Assembly: GCF_014695775.1 (NCBI RefSeq)
Contig: NZ_JACJOX010000058.1
Location: 62,001 to 126,000 of the forward strand
DNA from: Leptolyngbya sp. FACHB-60
GTDB lineage: Bacteria; Cyanobacteriota; Cyanobacteriia; Phormidesmidales; Phormidesmidaceae
Length of the DNA stretch: 64,000 nucleotides
Direction: 5' to 3'
Position numbers and translations under genes: made by a program
Shown here: one piece after another, positions 52,398-61,030 of the stretch
How the letters are laid out: the number at the start of each line of letters is the position of its first letter
How positions within the stretch are numbered: position 1 is the first letter of the stretch
The notes under the pieces: generated by a model
Database searches by the model: none
What the model saw: the letters and a program-made list of their open reading frames with translations, nothing else
What the model was told of the DNA's origin: nothing

Positions 52398-54728
52398 TTA
52401 CGACCTAACTTCCACAGGTTGCTCCTGTCTCACTGCTGCTTTCACCGCCTCAATCGCCCACAACGTCGCCTCCGGGGTCGCCGGCAGCGCCAGGGGCACA
52501 TAGTCCGCATTCCCAAATGCTGCCACTGCGGCGCGAATTGCCTCCCGCACGGCCATCGCTAGCATAAACGGCGGTTCGCCCACAGCTTTACTGCCATAGA
52601 TCACGCCATCCTGGGCGGCGCGTTCCAGCAGGTGCACGGTGAACTGCTCGGGCACTTCGCTGATGGTAGGGATTTTGTAGGTGCTGGGGGCAAAGGTGCG
52701 CAGGCGACCTTCGTCGTCCCACACCAGTTCTTCCATGGTGAGCCAGCCCATGCCCTGCACAAAGGCCCCTTCGATCTGGCCCTTATCTACTAAAGGATTG
52801 AGGGATTCGCCCACGTCGTGAACGATGTCGACCTGGCGCAGTTTGAAGGTGCCGGTAAAGCCATCGACCTCTACTTCACAGACCGCTGTGCCGTAGGCGA
52901 AGTAGTAAAAGGGACGACCCTTGCCCAATTTTGAATCCCAAAAAATGTTGGGAGTGCGGTAGAAGCCAGTGGCCGAAAGGCTGATGCGTTCGTTGTAGGC
53001 CTGCTGCACCACTTCGTCGAAAGTGATGCGGGCGCTGGGGTAGGTGCGGCAGTAGATCCAGTCGTCTTCAAAGACCATGTCTTCGGGAGCGTCGAGATTC
53101 AGCATATGCACAGCGACGGCGGCGAGGCGATCGCGCAGGGTCTCACAGGCATTCTTCACGGCCTGGCCATTCAGGTCTGATCCGCTAGAGGCGGCGGTGG
53201 CCGAGGTGTTGGGTACCTTGTCGGTGCTGGTGTGCATCATGCGCAGGCGATCGCTCTTTACCCCCAAAGCTTTAGCGGCAACCTGAATCATTTTGGTGTG
53301 CAGCCCCTGGCCCATTTCGGTGCCGCCGTGGTTGAGCTGAATGCTGCCATCGGTGTAGATCAGCACTAACGCCCCCGCCTGGTTGTACCGCACATTGTTG
53401 AAGGAAATGCCGAATTTGACTGGGGTGATGGCCAGCCCGCGCTTTTTGTAGGGGCTGGTTTCGTTGAAGGCGGCGATCGCCGCCCGCCGCGCCATATAGT
53501 TGGCCCCTGCTTTGGCCTCTTGCCAGACGCGGGCGATGCGGTTGTCAACGATGTCTTGGTCGTAGTGGGTGCGATTGGTGTCGCCCTCGCCGTGGTAAAA
53601 GTTGCGCTCGCGCACCACATCGGGGGGCAGGTTGAGGGTGCGGGCAATGCGATCGATCACTTCCTCAATCACGATCATGCCCTGGGGACCACCGAAGCCC
53701 CGATAGGCGGTGTTTGACACGCGGTTAGTTTTGGCAATCCGCCCTTCGATCACCAGGTTAGGAATATAGTAGGCGTTATCGACGTGGAGCATCGCCCGCC
53801 CCAACACCGGAGGCGACAGATCGAGGCTCCAGCCGCCGTCCGCTACCAGGGTGACGTTCATGGCTGTGATGGTGCCGTCGTCGTTAAAGCCGGCTTCATA
53901 CTGACCCAAAAAGCCGTGGCGCTTGCCGGTGATCAGCATGTCGTGGTGGCGGCGCAACCGGCAGCGGGCGGGTCGGCCAGTTTTGTAGGTAGCCAGGGCG
54001 GCCGCCGAAGCAAAGGGGTTCGACTGGGATTCTTTGCCGCCAAAGCCGCCGCCCATGCGCAGGCAGGTGCAAACCACGCGGTTTTTGGGCAGGCCGAGAA
54101 TGCGGGCGACGATCTCCTGAGTTTCAGTCGGGTGTTGGGTGGAGCTGTAGAGCTGGAGGTTGCCTTCGCCATCGGGAATGGCCCAGCTGACCTGGGTCTC
54201 CAGATAAAAGTGGTCTTGGCCGCCGATTTCGATTTCTCCAGAGAAGGTGTGTTGAGCCTGAGCGATCGCCGCGTCGGGGTCACCCCGGCGAATAAATTGG
54301 GGAACGTCATGGTAGCTATGGGCTGCGATCGCCTCCTTCACCGTCTTAATTGCTGGCAGCGACTCATACTCCACCACAATCTTGGCCGCCCCTTCCCTGG
54401 CGGCCGCTTCGTCTTCACCCACGGCCCAGGCTACGACTTGGCCGTAGTAGCTGATTTCGTCAGTTGGCAACAGCACTTCGTCGTGGACGATGACGCCAGT
54501 GTTGTTTTCTCCCGGCACGTCAGCGGCGGTGAGCACCGTGACGCAGCCCGCCACTGCCATTGCCGGAGCCACATCTAGCTTGGTGATTCTCGCCCTCGCG
54601 TGGGGTGAGAGCACTGGATACAGCGATAGCATGCCCGCTGGTTCGCGCTGGTCGTCGGTGTAGACGGCGGTGCCGCTAACATGGGCCACGGCGCTTTCAT
54701 GACTTTTGTACTTGCCGACTGGACTCAT
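52398..54728 (-). CDS. xdhB: Xanthine dehydrogenase, molybdopterin-binding subunit
   Basis: 776-aa Mo-cofactor subunit that hydroxylates hypoxanthine and xanthine to urate. ATG 54728 with an AGAGG site starts MSPVGKYKSHESAVAHVSGTAVYTDD; the longer frame to 54830 runs through repeat DNA. Cofactor-binding segments are RMGGGFGGKESQ, AYRGFGGPQG, NHGGTEMGQGLHTKMIQV and, near the end, SKAVGEPPFMLA with the catalytic Glu in GEPP. Arg-rich substrate pocket details cannot be judged by eye. Together with xdhA and xdhC it implies purine oxidation for nitrogen salvage. Confidence 0.95.
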   Translation of the reverse strand: MSPVGKYKSHESAVAHVSGTAVYTDDQREPAGMLSLYPVLSPHARARITKLDVAPAMAVAGCVTVLTAADVPGENNTGVIVHDEVLLPTDEISYYGQVVAWAVGEDEAAAREGAAKIVVEYESLPAIKTVKEAIAAHSYHDVPQFIRRGDPDAAIAQAQHTFSGEIEIGGQDHFYLETQVSWAIPDGEGNLQLYSSTQHPTETQEIVARILGLPKNRVVCTCLRMGGGFGGKESQSNPFASAAALATYKTGRPARCRLRRHHDMLITGKRHGFLGQYEAGFNDDGTITAMNVTLVADGGWSLDLSPPVLGRAMLHVDNAYYIPNLVIEGRIAKTNRVSNTAYRGFGGPQGMIVIEEVIDRIARTLNLPPDVVRERNFYHGEGDTNRTHYDQDIVDNRIARVWQEAKAGANYMARRAAIAAFNETSPYKKRGLAITPVKFGISFNNVRYNQAGALVLIYTDGSIQLNHGGTEMGQGLHTKMIQVAAKALGVKSDRLRMMHTSTDKVPNTSATAASSGSDLNGQAVKNACETLRDRLAAVAVHMLNLDAPEDMVFEDDWIYCRTYPSARITFDEVVQQAYNERISLSATGFYRTPNIFWDSKLGKGRPFYYFAYGTAVCEVEVDGFTGTFKLRQVDIVHDVGESLNPLVDKGQIEGAFVQGMGWLTMEELVWDDEGRLRTFAPSTYKIPTISEVPEQFTVHLLERAAQDGVIYGSKAVGEPPFMLAMAVREAIRAAVAAFGNADYVPLALPATPEATLWAIEAVKAAVRQEQPVEVRS

Positions 54729-54801
54729 GGGGTACCTCTGGGGATTTCGGATTGGCGATTTTGGGTTGCCCGCCTGGGAGTAGCAGGGGCAAGTTTGAGA
54801 G

Positions 54802-54918
54802 GTAGGGTGGGCACTGCCCACCACAATCATGGGGCAGAATCACAAAGCTGATGGGGCAGCGTGGGATGGGGAATGGACTATCGCTTGTGTTAGGGGCAGT
54901 GGGCAGTGCCCACCCTAC
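54802..54918. repeat. Pair of GTGGGCA(C/G)TGCCCAC palindromes between xdhA and xdhB
   Basis: 54802-54822 (GTAGGGTGGGCACTGCCCACC) and 54899-54918 (GTGGGCAGTGCCCACCCTAC) are two oppositely oriented copies of the element also at 43617 and 45723, 76 bases apart. They enlarge the xdhA-xdhB spacer to 244 bases and could fold on each other. Confidence 0.85.
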
Positions 54919-54972
54919 TGGCTCCCCTCGCCTTCGGGGACAGGGGTTGGGGAGAGGGTAGCTAGCTCTACG

Positions 54973-56433
54973 CTACGGAAATTCCACAAAGAATTTCTCG
55001 AACAAATTCACTATCAAGCGTTTGCGGTACTCGGCGCTGCCTCGCAGGTCAGTCAACGGTGTAAACGCCTCTTGCAGGATGGGCTTCACCGCCTGAATGG
55101 TGTCAGCCGTCCAAGGCTTATCCAGCAAAAATTCCTCCGCTGCGATCGCCCTGGCCGGAGTCGCCGCCACCCCGCCATAGCCCAGCCGGGCATGGAGAAT
55201 CTGATTGCTGCCATCCACATCCACCACAAAAGCTGCCGCCACGATGCTGATGTCGTCGGTGCCGCGCTTGCCGATTTTGTAGGACTGACTGAGACGGCGA
55301 TCGGTGCCAGGAGTAAGGGCTTTGGGAATTTGGACGGAGACAATCACCTCGCCCGGCTGTAGCTCAGTCTGGCGGTAGCCGGTAAAGAAGTTTGCTAAAG
55401 GCAGCGTTCTTTCGCCCCCAGGGCCAGCCAGCTTCAACATCGCATCCAGCGACAGGAGAACTGGGGGCAGGTCGCCAATTGGGGAAGCGGTGCCGATGTT
55501 GCCGCCGAGGGTGGCCCGGTTGCGCACCTGGCGAGCAGCAAACCAGTGAATCATTTCGTCTAGGCTGGGGAAGATGCCGTGCAGGTTGGCCTCAATGTGG
55601 CTAAGGGGCACCGCCGCGCCGATTTCAACGTGGTCCTCGGTTTGATCGATCTGCTTGAGTTCGGCGATCGCTTCCAGAGAGATCAACATGGGGTAATGCT
55701 GCCGGTGCCAGCTCATCTCCAGACCCAGGTCTGTGGCCCCAGCGACTAGGGTGGCGTCGGGGTGCTGCTGCAACAAGTCCAATACCTCTGACAGATGGGT
55801 AGGCCGATGAAACTGTTCGCTGTGACCGTTGTTTTGAGTAGTGTAGGCCAGGGGCAAAAGCCCCGTGGAAGCAGAGGCGAGCTGCTCTGAAAACTGATCC
55901 TGTGACGTTGCATTCGCCACCATTTGGGCGGCGCGGCGAATGGGGATGTAGCCCGTGCAGCGGCAGAGGTTGCCCTCCACCGAGAGGTCGTTGGGGGTGC
56001 CGTCATAGTAGGCGGCAAACAAGCTCATGACGAAGCCGGGGGTGCAGTAGCCGCACTGAGAGCCGCCCGTTTCGACCATGGCGGCCTGTACAGGGTGAAG
56101 CTGGTCAGCGGTGACGGGTTCTTTGACAAAGGCATTTTTAGGAATTTGGCATTGGGTAATGCCGTCGGCGGTCAAGACCTGCCGCCCCGCCACCGCCCCC
56201 AGGGGAATCAAGCAGCTATTCACCGCTTGGTAGTGGGGTTGGCCGTTTGCCCCTTCGCCAATCAGGGCTACGGTGCAGGCACCGCAGTCGCCGTCGCCGC
56301 AGCCTTCTTTGGTGCCGGCTCGGCCGCTTAGGTGCAGATACTCCAGCAACGTCATCGCGGGAGAAGTGTCTTTAACAGAGACAGGCTCTCCATTAATTGT
56401 AAAACTGAGTTGAAGGTCGAGTTGTTGAGTCAC
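54973..56433 (-). CDS. xdhA: Xanthine dehydrogenase, fused 2Fe-2S and FAD subunit
   Basis: 486 aa. The N-terminal plant-type ferredoxin domain has EGCGDGDCGACTVAL. A second [2Fe-2S] domain has GSQCGYCTPGFVMSL and GNLCRCTGYIPI. The FAD-binding domain follows (VAGATDLGLEMSW, RNRATLGGNIGTASPIGDLPPVLLSLDA, and the conserved RRLSQSYKIGKRGTDDIS). The layout matches bacterial XdhA. It is the first gene of the minus-strand set. No NtcA box of the GTA-N8-TAC form is seen in the 190 bases upstream. Confidence 0.94.
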   Translation of the reverse strand: MTQQLDLQLSFTINGEPVSVKDTSPAMTLLEYLHLSGRAGTKEGCGDGDCGACTVALIGEGANGQPHYQAVNSCLIPLGAVAGRQVLTADGITQCQIPKNAFVKEPVTADQLHPVQAAMVETGGSQCGYCTPGFVMSLFAAYYDGTPNDLSVEGNLCRCTGYIPIRRAAQMVANATSQDQFSEQLASASTGLLPLAYTTQNNGHSEQFHRPTHLSEVLDLLQQHPDATLVAGATDLGLEMSWHRQHYPMLISLEAIAELKQIDQTEDHVEIGAAVPLSHIEANLHGIFPSLDEMIHWFAARQVRNRATLGGNIGTASPIGDLPPVLLSLDAMLKLAGPGGERTLPLANFFTGYRQTELQPGEVIVSVQIPKALTPGTDRRLSQSYKIGKRGTDDISIVAAAFVVDVDGSNQILHARLGYGGVAATPARAIAAEEFLLDKPWTADTIQAVKPILQEAFTPLTDLRGSAEYRKRLIVNLFEKFFVEFP

Positions 56434-56625
56434 AGGTGCTTTATGCAGCTAAAAACGTATACCTACGGGCCATGAGATTAGTGTTCAACTTAGCGGTGAT
56501 TTAGTCAGCAAAATGACAATTTGATTAAATTTAATTTGAGCTTGGCTACTAGCTGGTGGCTAAAAATCGATGTCGTTGCCCACTGCGATCGGTCATGCTG
56601 GATAAAAGCGATTCTCTGCACAACC

Positions 56626-57201
56626 ATGACTCCATCTGCTTTGGCTCCCGCCCCTGCTACCACTGCTTTACTAGAGGCCCTGCACTTTTCAGCGACCAAA
56701 CACAGCGACCAGCGCCGCAAAGATAAAGAAGCCTCGCCCTATATCAACCATCCCATTCGGGTCGCGCAGTTGCTGGCCACCGAAGGCGGCGTGACCGATC
56801 TGGTGACCCTACAGGCCGCCATTCTCCACGATACGGTAGAAGATACCGACACCACCCCCGAGGAGATAGAGCGCCACTTTGGTCCTGAGGTGCGGCGAGT
56901 AGTGGAAGAAGTCACCGACGATAAAGACTTGCCTAAGGCGGAGCGCAAACAGCAGCAGGTGGAGCACGCCCCTCACCTGTCACCCCAAGCCAAGCAGCTC
57001 AAAATTGCCGACAAAGCCGCCAATGTGCAAAACATTACCACCTCGCCCCCCGACGGCTGGTCGCTAGAACGAAAGCGCGAATATTTAGATTGGGCCGATC
57101 GGGTCGTGGCCGGATGCCGAGGCTGCAACCCAGCCCTAGAAGCCGTTTATGACGAGATCATTGCCCAGGGACGACAGGCGCTGGCAGCGGTGGCCGCGTA
57201 G
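56626..57201 (+). CDS. MESH1-like HD-domain hydrolase (putative small alarmone hydrolase)
   Basis: 191 aa from ATG 56626. The HD-domain pattern of the RelA/SpoT hydrolase half is visible: A(T)KHSDQRRKDKEASPYINHPIRVAQLL, the metal motif AAILHDTVEDTDTTPEEIERHFG, VVEEVTDDKDLPKAERKQQQVEHAPHLSPQAKQLKIADKAANVQNI. No synthetase or regulatory domain is present, as in MESH1/SAH proteins that remove 3'-pyrophosphate from (p)ppGpp; NADPH phosphatase activity is also known for the animal form. It is divergent from xdhA. Confidence 0.88.
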   Translation: MTPSALAPAPATTALLEALHFSATKHSDQRRKDKEASPYINHPIRVAQLLATEGGVTDLVTLQAAILHDTVEDTDTTPEEIERHFGPEVRRVVEEVTDDKDLPKAERKQQQVEHAPHLSPQAKQLKIADKAANVQNITTSPPDGWSLERKREYLDWADRVVAGCRGCNPALEAVYDEIIAQGRQALAAVAA

Positions 57202-57232
57202 TTTAAACCTGAGTAGCGAGAACTATAGGCCG

Positions 57233-57838
57233 CTAATTGTCTATGTGCTGGTGCAGCACCTGAGCCGCAGCCTCTAGGGTGGGGCCAAACACCAGCACCC
57301 CCTCCTCATGCCCTGCCATGATCAAAATGCGCGTTTGCATCAAGTTGTCGTTGTTCAACAGCCGCCTCATTTCGTAGGCCATCGCCGGGGTGCCGTAGGG
57401 AACGCTGGCGGCAGTAGTGGGCAGCACTCCCTGGCCCCGCTGCCACAGCGGCCGATTGTGCACATGAATAATTGCCTGAATGGCGCTGCTGTAGTCGTAG
57501 AGGGCCGCATGGGTAAGCGACTCAGATGAGGCCTGGATCGGCCCAGTGCAGTGTAGGGTGTTGCGATCGATATCCCAGGCGTCGACCAGAGTGTAATGGT
57601 GGGCCGTGGTGTGGGCCAGGTGCCCGGTTTGGGTGCCCGAAACAGCAAAGCTGCGGGCCGATCGCCGGAGGCTGATATTGCCGTAGCCAATGCCGTTGGG
57701 GTAGAGCCCAATTTGCTGCGCCTGCCACATGCGATCGCGCCACGCCATCAGCTCTGCCAGCTCAGCCGCCGCCAGCGGCGCACCAGGCGTCCACTGGCCG
57801 ACGTACTTAATTACCCCTTCGTCGAAAGCCATGGTCAT
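57233..57838 (-). CDS. Class II aldolase/adducin-family protein next to mtnA
   Basis: 201 aa, TAAGGG site before ATG 57838. Class II aldolase features are NGIGYGNISLR, SGTQTGHL, the zinc-binding HVHNRPLW (His-x-His) and the third His in MAGHEEGVLVFG. Placed 5 bases after mtnA, it should act on methylthioribulose-1-phosphate, either as MtnB dehydratase or as the Ald2 aldolase of the DHAP shunt. Sequence inspection does not separate the two; it lacks MtnB-type partner genes. Confidence 0.85.
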   Translation of the reverse strand: MTMAFDEGVIKYVGQWTPGAPLAAAELAELMAWRDRMWQAQQIGLYPNGIGYGNISLRRSARSFAVSGTQTGHLAHTTAHHYTLVDAWDIDRNTLHCTGPIQASSESLTHAALYDYSSAIQAIIHVHNRPLWQRGQGVLPTTAASVPYGTPAMAYEMRRLLNNDNLMQTRILIMAGHEEGVLVFGPTLEAAAQVLHQHIDN

Positions 57839-57843
57839 AGCCC

Positions 57844-58944
57844 TTAGGCCGCCTCTGGAAACAGGCTCAGCAGCCCGGCCTCAGAGGCTGGGCAAATGCC
57901 CCGTTCGGTAATCAAACCCGTCACTAGGCGGGCGGGGGTGACATCAAAGCCATAGTTGGCAGCGGGAGAAGATTCGGGGCAGATCAGCACCGAGGTGACC
58001 CCATGGGGAGACAGCCCATCGATGTACTTCACTTCGTCCTGGCTGCGCTGCTCAATGGGGATCTCTTTCACCCCGTCTCCCAGGGTCCAGTCAATGGTAG
58101 AAGAGGGCAGGGCCACATAGAAGGGCACGCCGTTGTCGTGGGCGGCCAGGGCCTTGAGGTAAGTGCCAATTTTATTGGCGACGTCGCCCTGGCGGGTGGT
58201 GCGATCGGTGCCCACGATCGCCAGATTGACTAGGCCGTGCTGCATCAGGTGGCCCCCAGCATTGTCAGGAATGACGGTGTGAGGCACCCCATGCTGCCCC
58301 AGTTCCCAGGCGGTGAGCTTGGCCCCCTGGTTGCGGGGGCGGGTTTCATCGACCCAAACGTGAACGGGCAGGCCGCGATCGTGGGCGTGGTAGATGGGCG
58401 AGGTGGCGGTGCCCCAGTCTACACAGGCCAGCCAGCCAGCGTTGCAGTGGGTCAAAATGTTGACGGGCTGACCGGTGCGAGCGTAGATGTCTTCGATCAG
58501 CTGCACCCCGTGCAATCCGATCTGGCGGCACTGTTCTTCGTCGGCATCGAGGATAGCCTCAGCGTTTTGCCGCAGTCGAGCGATCGCTTCTGAGGCCGTT
58601 GCCACCTGCCCCAGGGTTTCCATCTGGGAGGTTAATGCCCAGTGCAGATTGACCGCCGTGGGGCGAGTTTGGCCCAGGGCGTGGGCAGCCTGGGTCAAAA
58701 CGTCGCGAAAGTCTGGCTCAGACGCGTCCAGGGCCGCCAAGTACATGCCCATGGCGGCGGTGGCCCCAATCAGCGGGGCACCGCGTACCACCATGTCTTT
58801 GATGGCGTAGGCTGCCTCATCCACCGAACTCAGATCCATCCAGGTGAGCTGGTGGGGCAGCTGACGCTGGTCAATCACCTGCACAACGCGAGGATTATCT
58901 GGGTGTAGACGAATGGTTCTGGTCGGCTCGCCGTTAATTTTCAT
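57844..58944 (-). CDS. mtnA: Methylthioribose-1-phosphate isomerase
   Basis: 366-aa isomerase of the methionine salvage or DHAP shunt pathway, converting 5-methylthioribose-1-phosphate to the ribulose form. Key segments are IKDMVVRGAPLIGATAAMGM, ILTHCNAGWLA (catalytic Cys), VWVDETRPRNQGAKLTAWEL, IVGTDRTTRQGDVANKIGTY (catalytic Asp) and NYGFDVTPARLVTGLITERG. No mtnK/mtnP is in the window. Confidence 0.95.
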   Translation of the reverse strand: MKINGEPTRTIRLHPDNPRVVQVIDQRQLPHQLTWMDLSSVDEAAYAIKDMVVRGAPLIGATAAMGMYLAALDASEPDFRDVLTQAAHALGQTRPTAVNLHWALTSQMETLGQVATASEAIARLRQNAEAILDADEEQCRQIGLHGVQLIEDIYARTGQPVNILTHCNAGWLACVDWGTATSPIYHAHDRGLPVHVWVDETRPRNQGAKLTAWELGQHGVPHTVIPDNAGGHLMQHGLVNLAIVGTDRTTRQGDVANKIGTYLKALAAHDNGVPFYVALPSSTIDWTLGDGVKEIPIEQRSQDEVKYIDGLSPHGVTSVLICPESSPAANYGFDVTPARLVTGLITERGICPASEAGLLSLFPEAA

Positions 58945-59014
58945 AGGTGCGTCCTAGCGTCCGATATTCCCAGCTGTATTATGACAGACCGCCCAGATCA
59001 ATGCATGTTGGGCT

Positions 59015-60754
59015 TCATTCCTCAATGGACTTTTTGCTCCGCAGCCAGTAGGTCTCCATTGCCCCTTTCCCCTTCACCTGCACTGTGCCGCGCACCTCAA
59101 ATTCATAGCGGTCTTTTAACCGGTTATAGGTCGCTGCTGTTACCTGAATGCCGCCCGCCAGCCCGGTTGATTCCATCCGCGAGGCCACGTTGACGGTGTC
59201 GCCCCAGAGGTCGTAGATGAATTTCTTGGTGCCAATTACCCCGCCCACCACGGTGCCAGTGTTGATGCCAACACGAATTTGAAACGCCTCGCCTGTCTTT
59301 GAGCGAAAATCGGTAACCCGCTGCTGCATAGCCAGGGCCATATTGGCGATCGCCTCCGCGTGGTCGGTGCGAGGTATAGGCAACCCCGCTGCCACCATGT
59401 AGGCATCACCGATGGTTTTGATCTTCTCCAGACCAAATTCTTCTACCAAGTCGTCGAACTCAGAAAAGATGCCGTTGAGCAGCTCCACAACCTCGACAGG
59501 CTGCAAGCGGGCAGCAATGGGGGTGAAGTTGACGATGTCGGCAAACAGAATCGTGACCTCGTCAAAGTGCTCAGCAATTGAGGTGCCGTTCTCCTTCAGC
59601 CGCTGCACAATCGACTCGGGCAGGATGTTGATCAACAGTTGCTCGGAGCGCTCTTTCTCTTTGTTCAGCTCTTTCAGCGCGATTTCCAGCTCCACTGCCT
59701 TTTGCTGGTAGCGAGCGTTGGCCAGGCGCAGGACGCTCTCGTGGGCTAGAGCTTGCTCAGCCCGCGCCAGACGCTGGCTTTCTTGCATTAGTTGTTTGAG
59801 TAGCCACCGGCCCAGTAGGCCAAACCCCACCCCGGCCACCAGCAACACCCCGCCCATCAGCTGGCTGGCTAGCAGGCTCTGTTGGTGCAGGTCGCGGTTC
59901 AGCTCTACCCGCAACAACGCTAGGGGGCTGCCGTTGATGTCGTCTATGCGGGCGTAGCCAGCAATGCGATCGCCCGTTATGGGGACAACTGCGATCGCAT
60001 CGTCGGGCAGGGCGCTATCACCAATTCTGGGTTGGCGGTTCAGGCGATCGCGGATCTCGACCTCGCTGAGGCTGAGGGAGCCGTTTAGATCCACTAGTTT
60101 CATCTGCACCTGCAAGCGCTGCTCCAGACGTTGAATCTGAGAAGGGCTGAGCACTCTGCCCATCGCAAATCCCCCTTGGGGCGGGGCTGTCTCGGTGCTA
60201 TTGGTGACGGAACAAATGGCCAGCAGCATGGGGCCTGACTCACTGGCAAGCCAACCGGTCTGGGTATCTCGGGTCTGAGCAATGCTCTGCTGCTGAGACC
60301 AGTTTCGCAGGTAAGCGCTCACCGATATCGGTAGCGGGGTCGCCGGAGCACCCTGTCGAGAGAGCTGTTGCCCATAGCGCATCTGCCCGTCAGGCAGGAC
60401 AACGGCCAGCACATCGACATTCAACAGGTCGGTGAAGTGACTTTTGGCAGCAAAGTTTTCGCGCTCAAAGGTGCGATCGTTGGTCGTCATGTAGGCATAA
60501 AACTCGTCCCAGCGAGCATAGTCACAGGTGTTGACCAACAGCCCCCGAAGTTCGCGGTCAACCCCTTCAATGGCCCGACGCACATCCTGCCGGACGGTAA
60601 CGGTCTCCAACCGATGCAGGCTCTGGGTGACGAAGGCCGCCGAAATCAAATACAGCAGTCCCAATACGCCGAGCGTCCCCAACGACAGAAATAGGCCCAG
60701 CCGCCGATTCTTTCGCTGTAGCTTGGCCACAATCAGTTTGCTCTGACTACTCAC
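59015..60754 (-). CDS. CHASE4-domain class III adenylate cyclase
   Basis: 579-aa membrane receptor. Helix 1 (LGLFLSLGTLGVLGLLYLISAAFV) and helix 2 (LMGGVLLVAGVGFGLLGRWLL, about 300-320) bracket an extracytoplasmic CHASE4-like domain containing DYARWDEFYAYM. A coiled coil leads to the cyclase domain (about 395-570): ILFADIVNFTP (metal Asp), LEKIKTIGDAYMVAAG, IYDLWGDTVNVASRMES. Lys in EKIKTIGD and Asp in IYDLWGD are the adenine-specifying residues, so cAMP is the expected product. The ligand is unknown. Confidence 0.92.
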   Translation of the reverse strand: MSSQSKLIVAKLQRKNRRLGLFLSLGTLGVLGLLYLISAAFVTQSLHRLETVTVRQDVRRAIEGVDRELRGLLVNTCDYARWDEFYAYMTTNDRTFERENFAAKSHFTDLLNVDVLAVVLPDGQMRYGQQLSRQGAPATPLPISVSAYLRNWSQQQSIAQTRDTQTGWLASESGPMLLAICSVTNSTETAPPQGGFAMGRVLSPSQIQRLEQRLQVQMKLVDLNGSLSLSEVEIRDRLNRQPRIGDSALPDDAIAVVPITGDRIAGYARIDDINGSPLALLRVELNRDLHQQSLLASQLMGGVLLVAGVGFGLLGRWLLKQLMQESQRLARAEQALAHESVLRLANARYQQKAVELEIALKELNKEKERSEQLLINILPESIVQRLKENGTSIAEHFDEVTILFADIVNFTPIAARLQPVEVVELLNGIFSEFDDLVEEFGLEKIKTIGDAYMVAAGLPIPRTDHAEAIANMALAMQQRVTDFRSKTGEAFQIRVGINTGTVVGGVIGTKKFIYDLWGDTVNVASRMESTGLAGGIQVTAATYNRLKDRYEFEVRGTVQVKGKGAMETYWLRSKKSIEE

Positions 60755-60919
60755 GCACCCTCGCTCTACTGCTGGTTCGCAGATGCCTGCGTTGTCAGGT
60801 TATATCCTTATCGACCAGGGATCAGGTCCGTAGTTGACCGCTGCCAAATTGTAGGGTCATGGCTGCGGTTTACAACAGCCACAACACAACTACCCTGGCT
60901 AATGGTACAAACCCTTGTC

Positions 60920-60959
60920 AAAACATACAGCGGCAGCCTCAAGCGCCGCTGTATGTTTT
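60920..60959 (-). terminator. 15-bp perfect inverted repeat, terminator
   Basis: AAAACATACAGCGGC (60920-60934) and GCCGCTGTATGTTTT (60945-60959) are perfect complements with a 10-base loop. Read on the minus strand it lies after the TPR-like gene with a terminal T run; it could end transcription in both directions. Confidence 0.85.
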
Positions 60960-61030
60960 GTTTAGCAACGCCAAAACGTTCAAACGCTTCAACGTTCACT
61001 CAGGAGAGGACCGCACCAGACGGGTTACTG

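Noticed and set aside
56434..56625. GTATACCTAC near 56464 as an NtcA site for xdhA
   Set aside because: Spacing between GTA and TAC is four bases, not eight.
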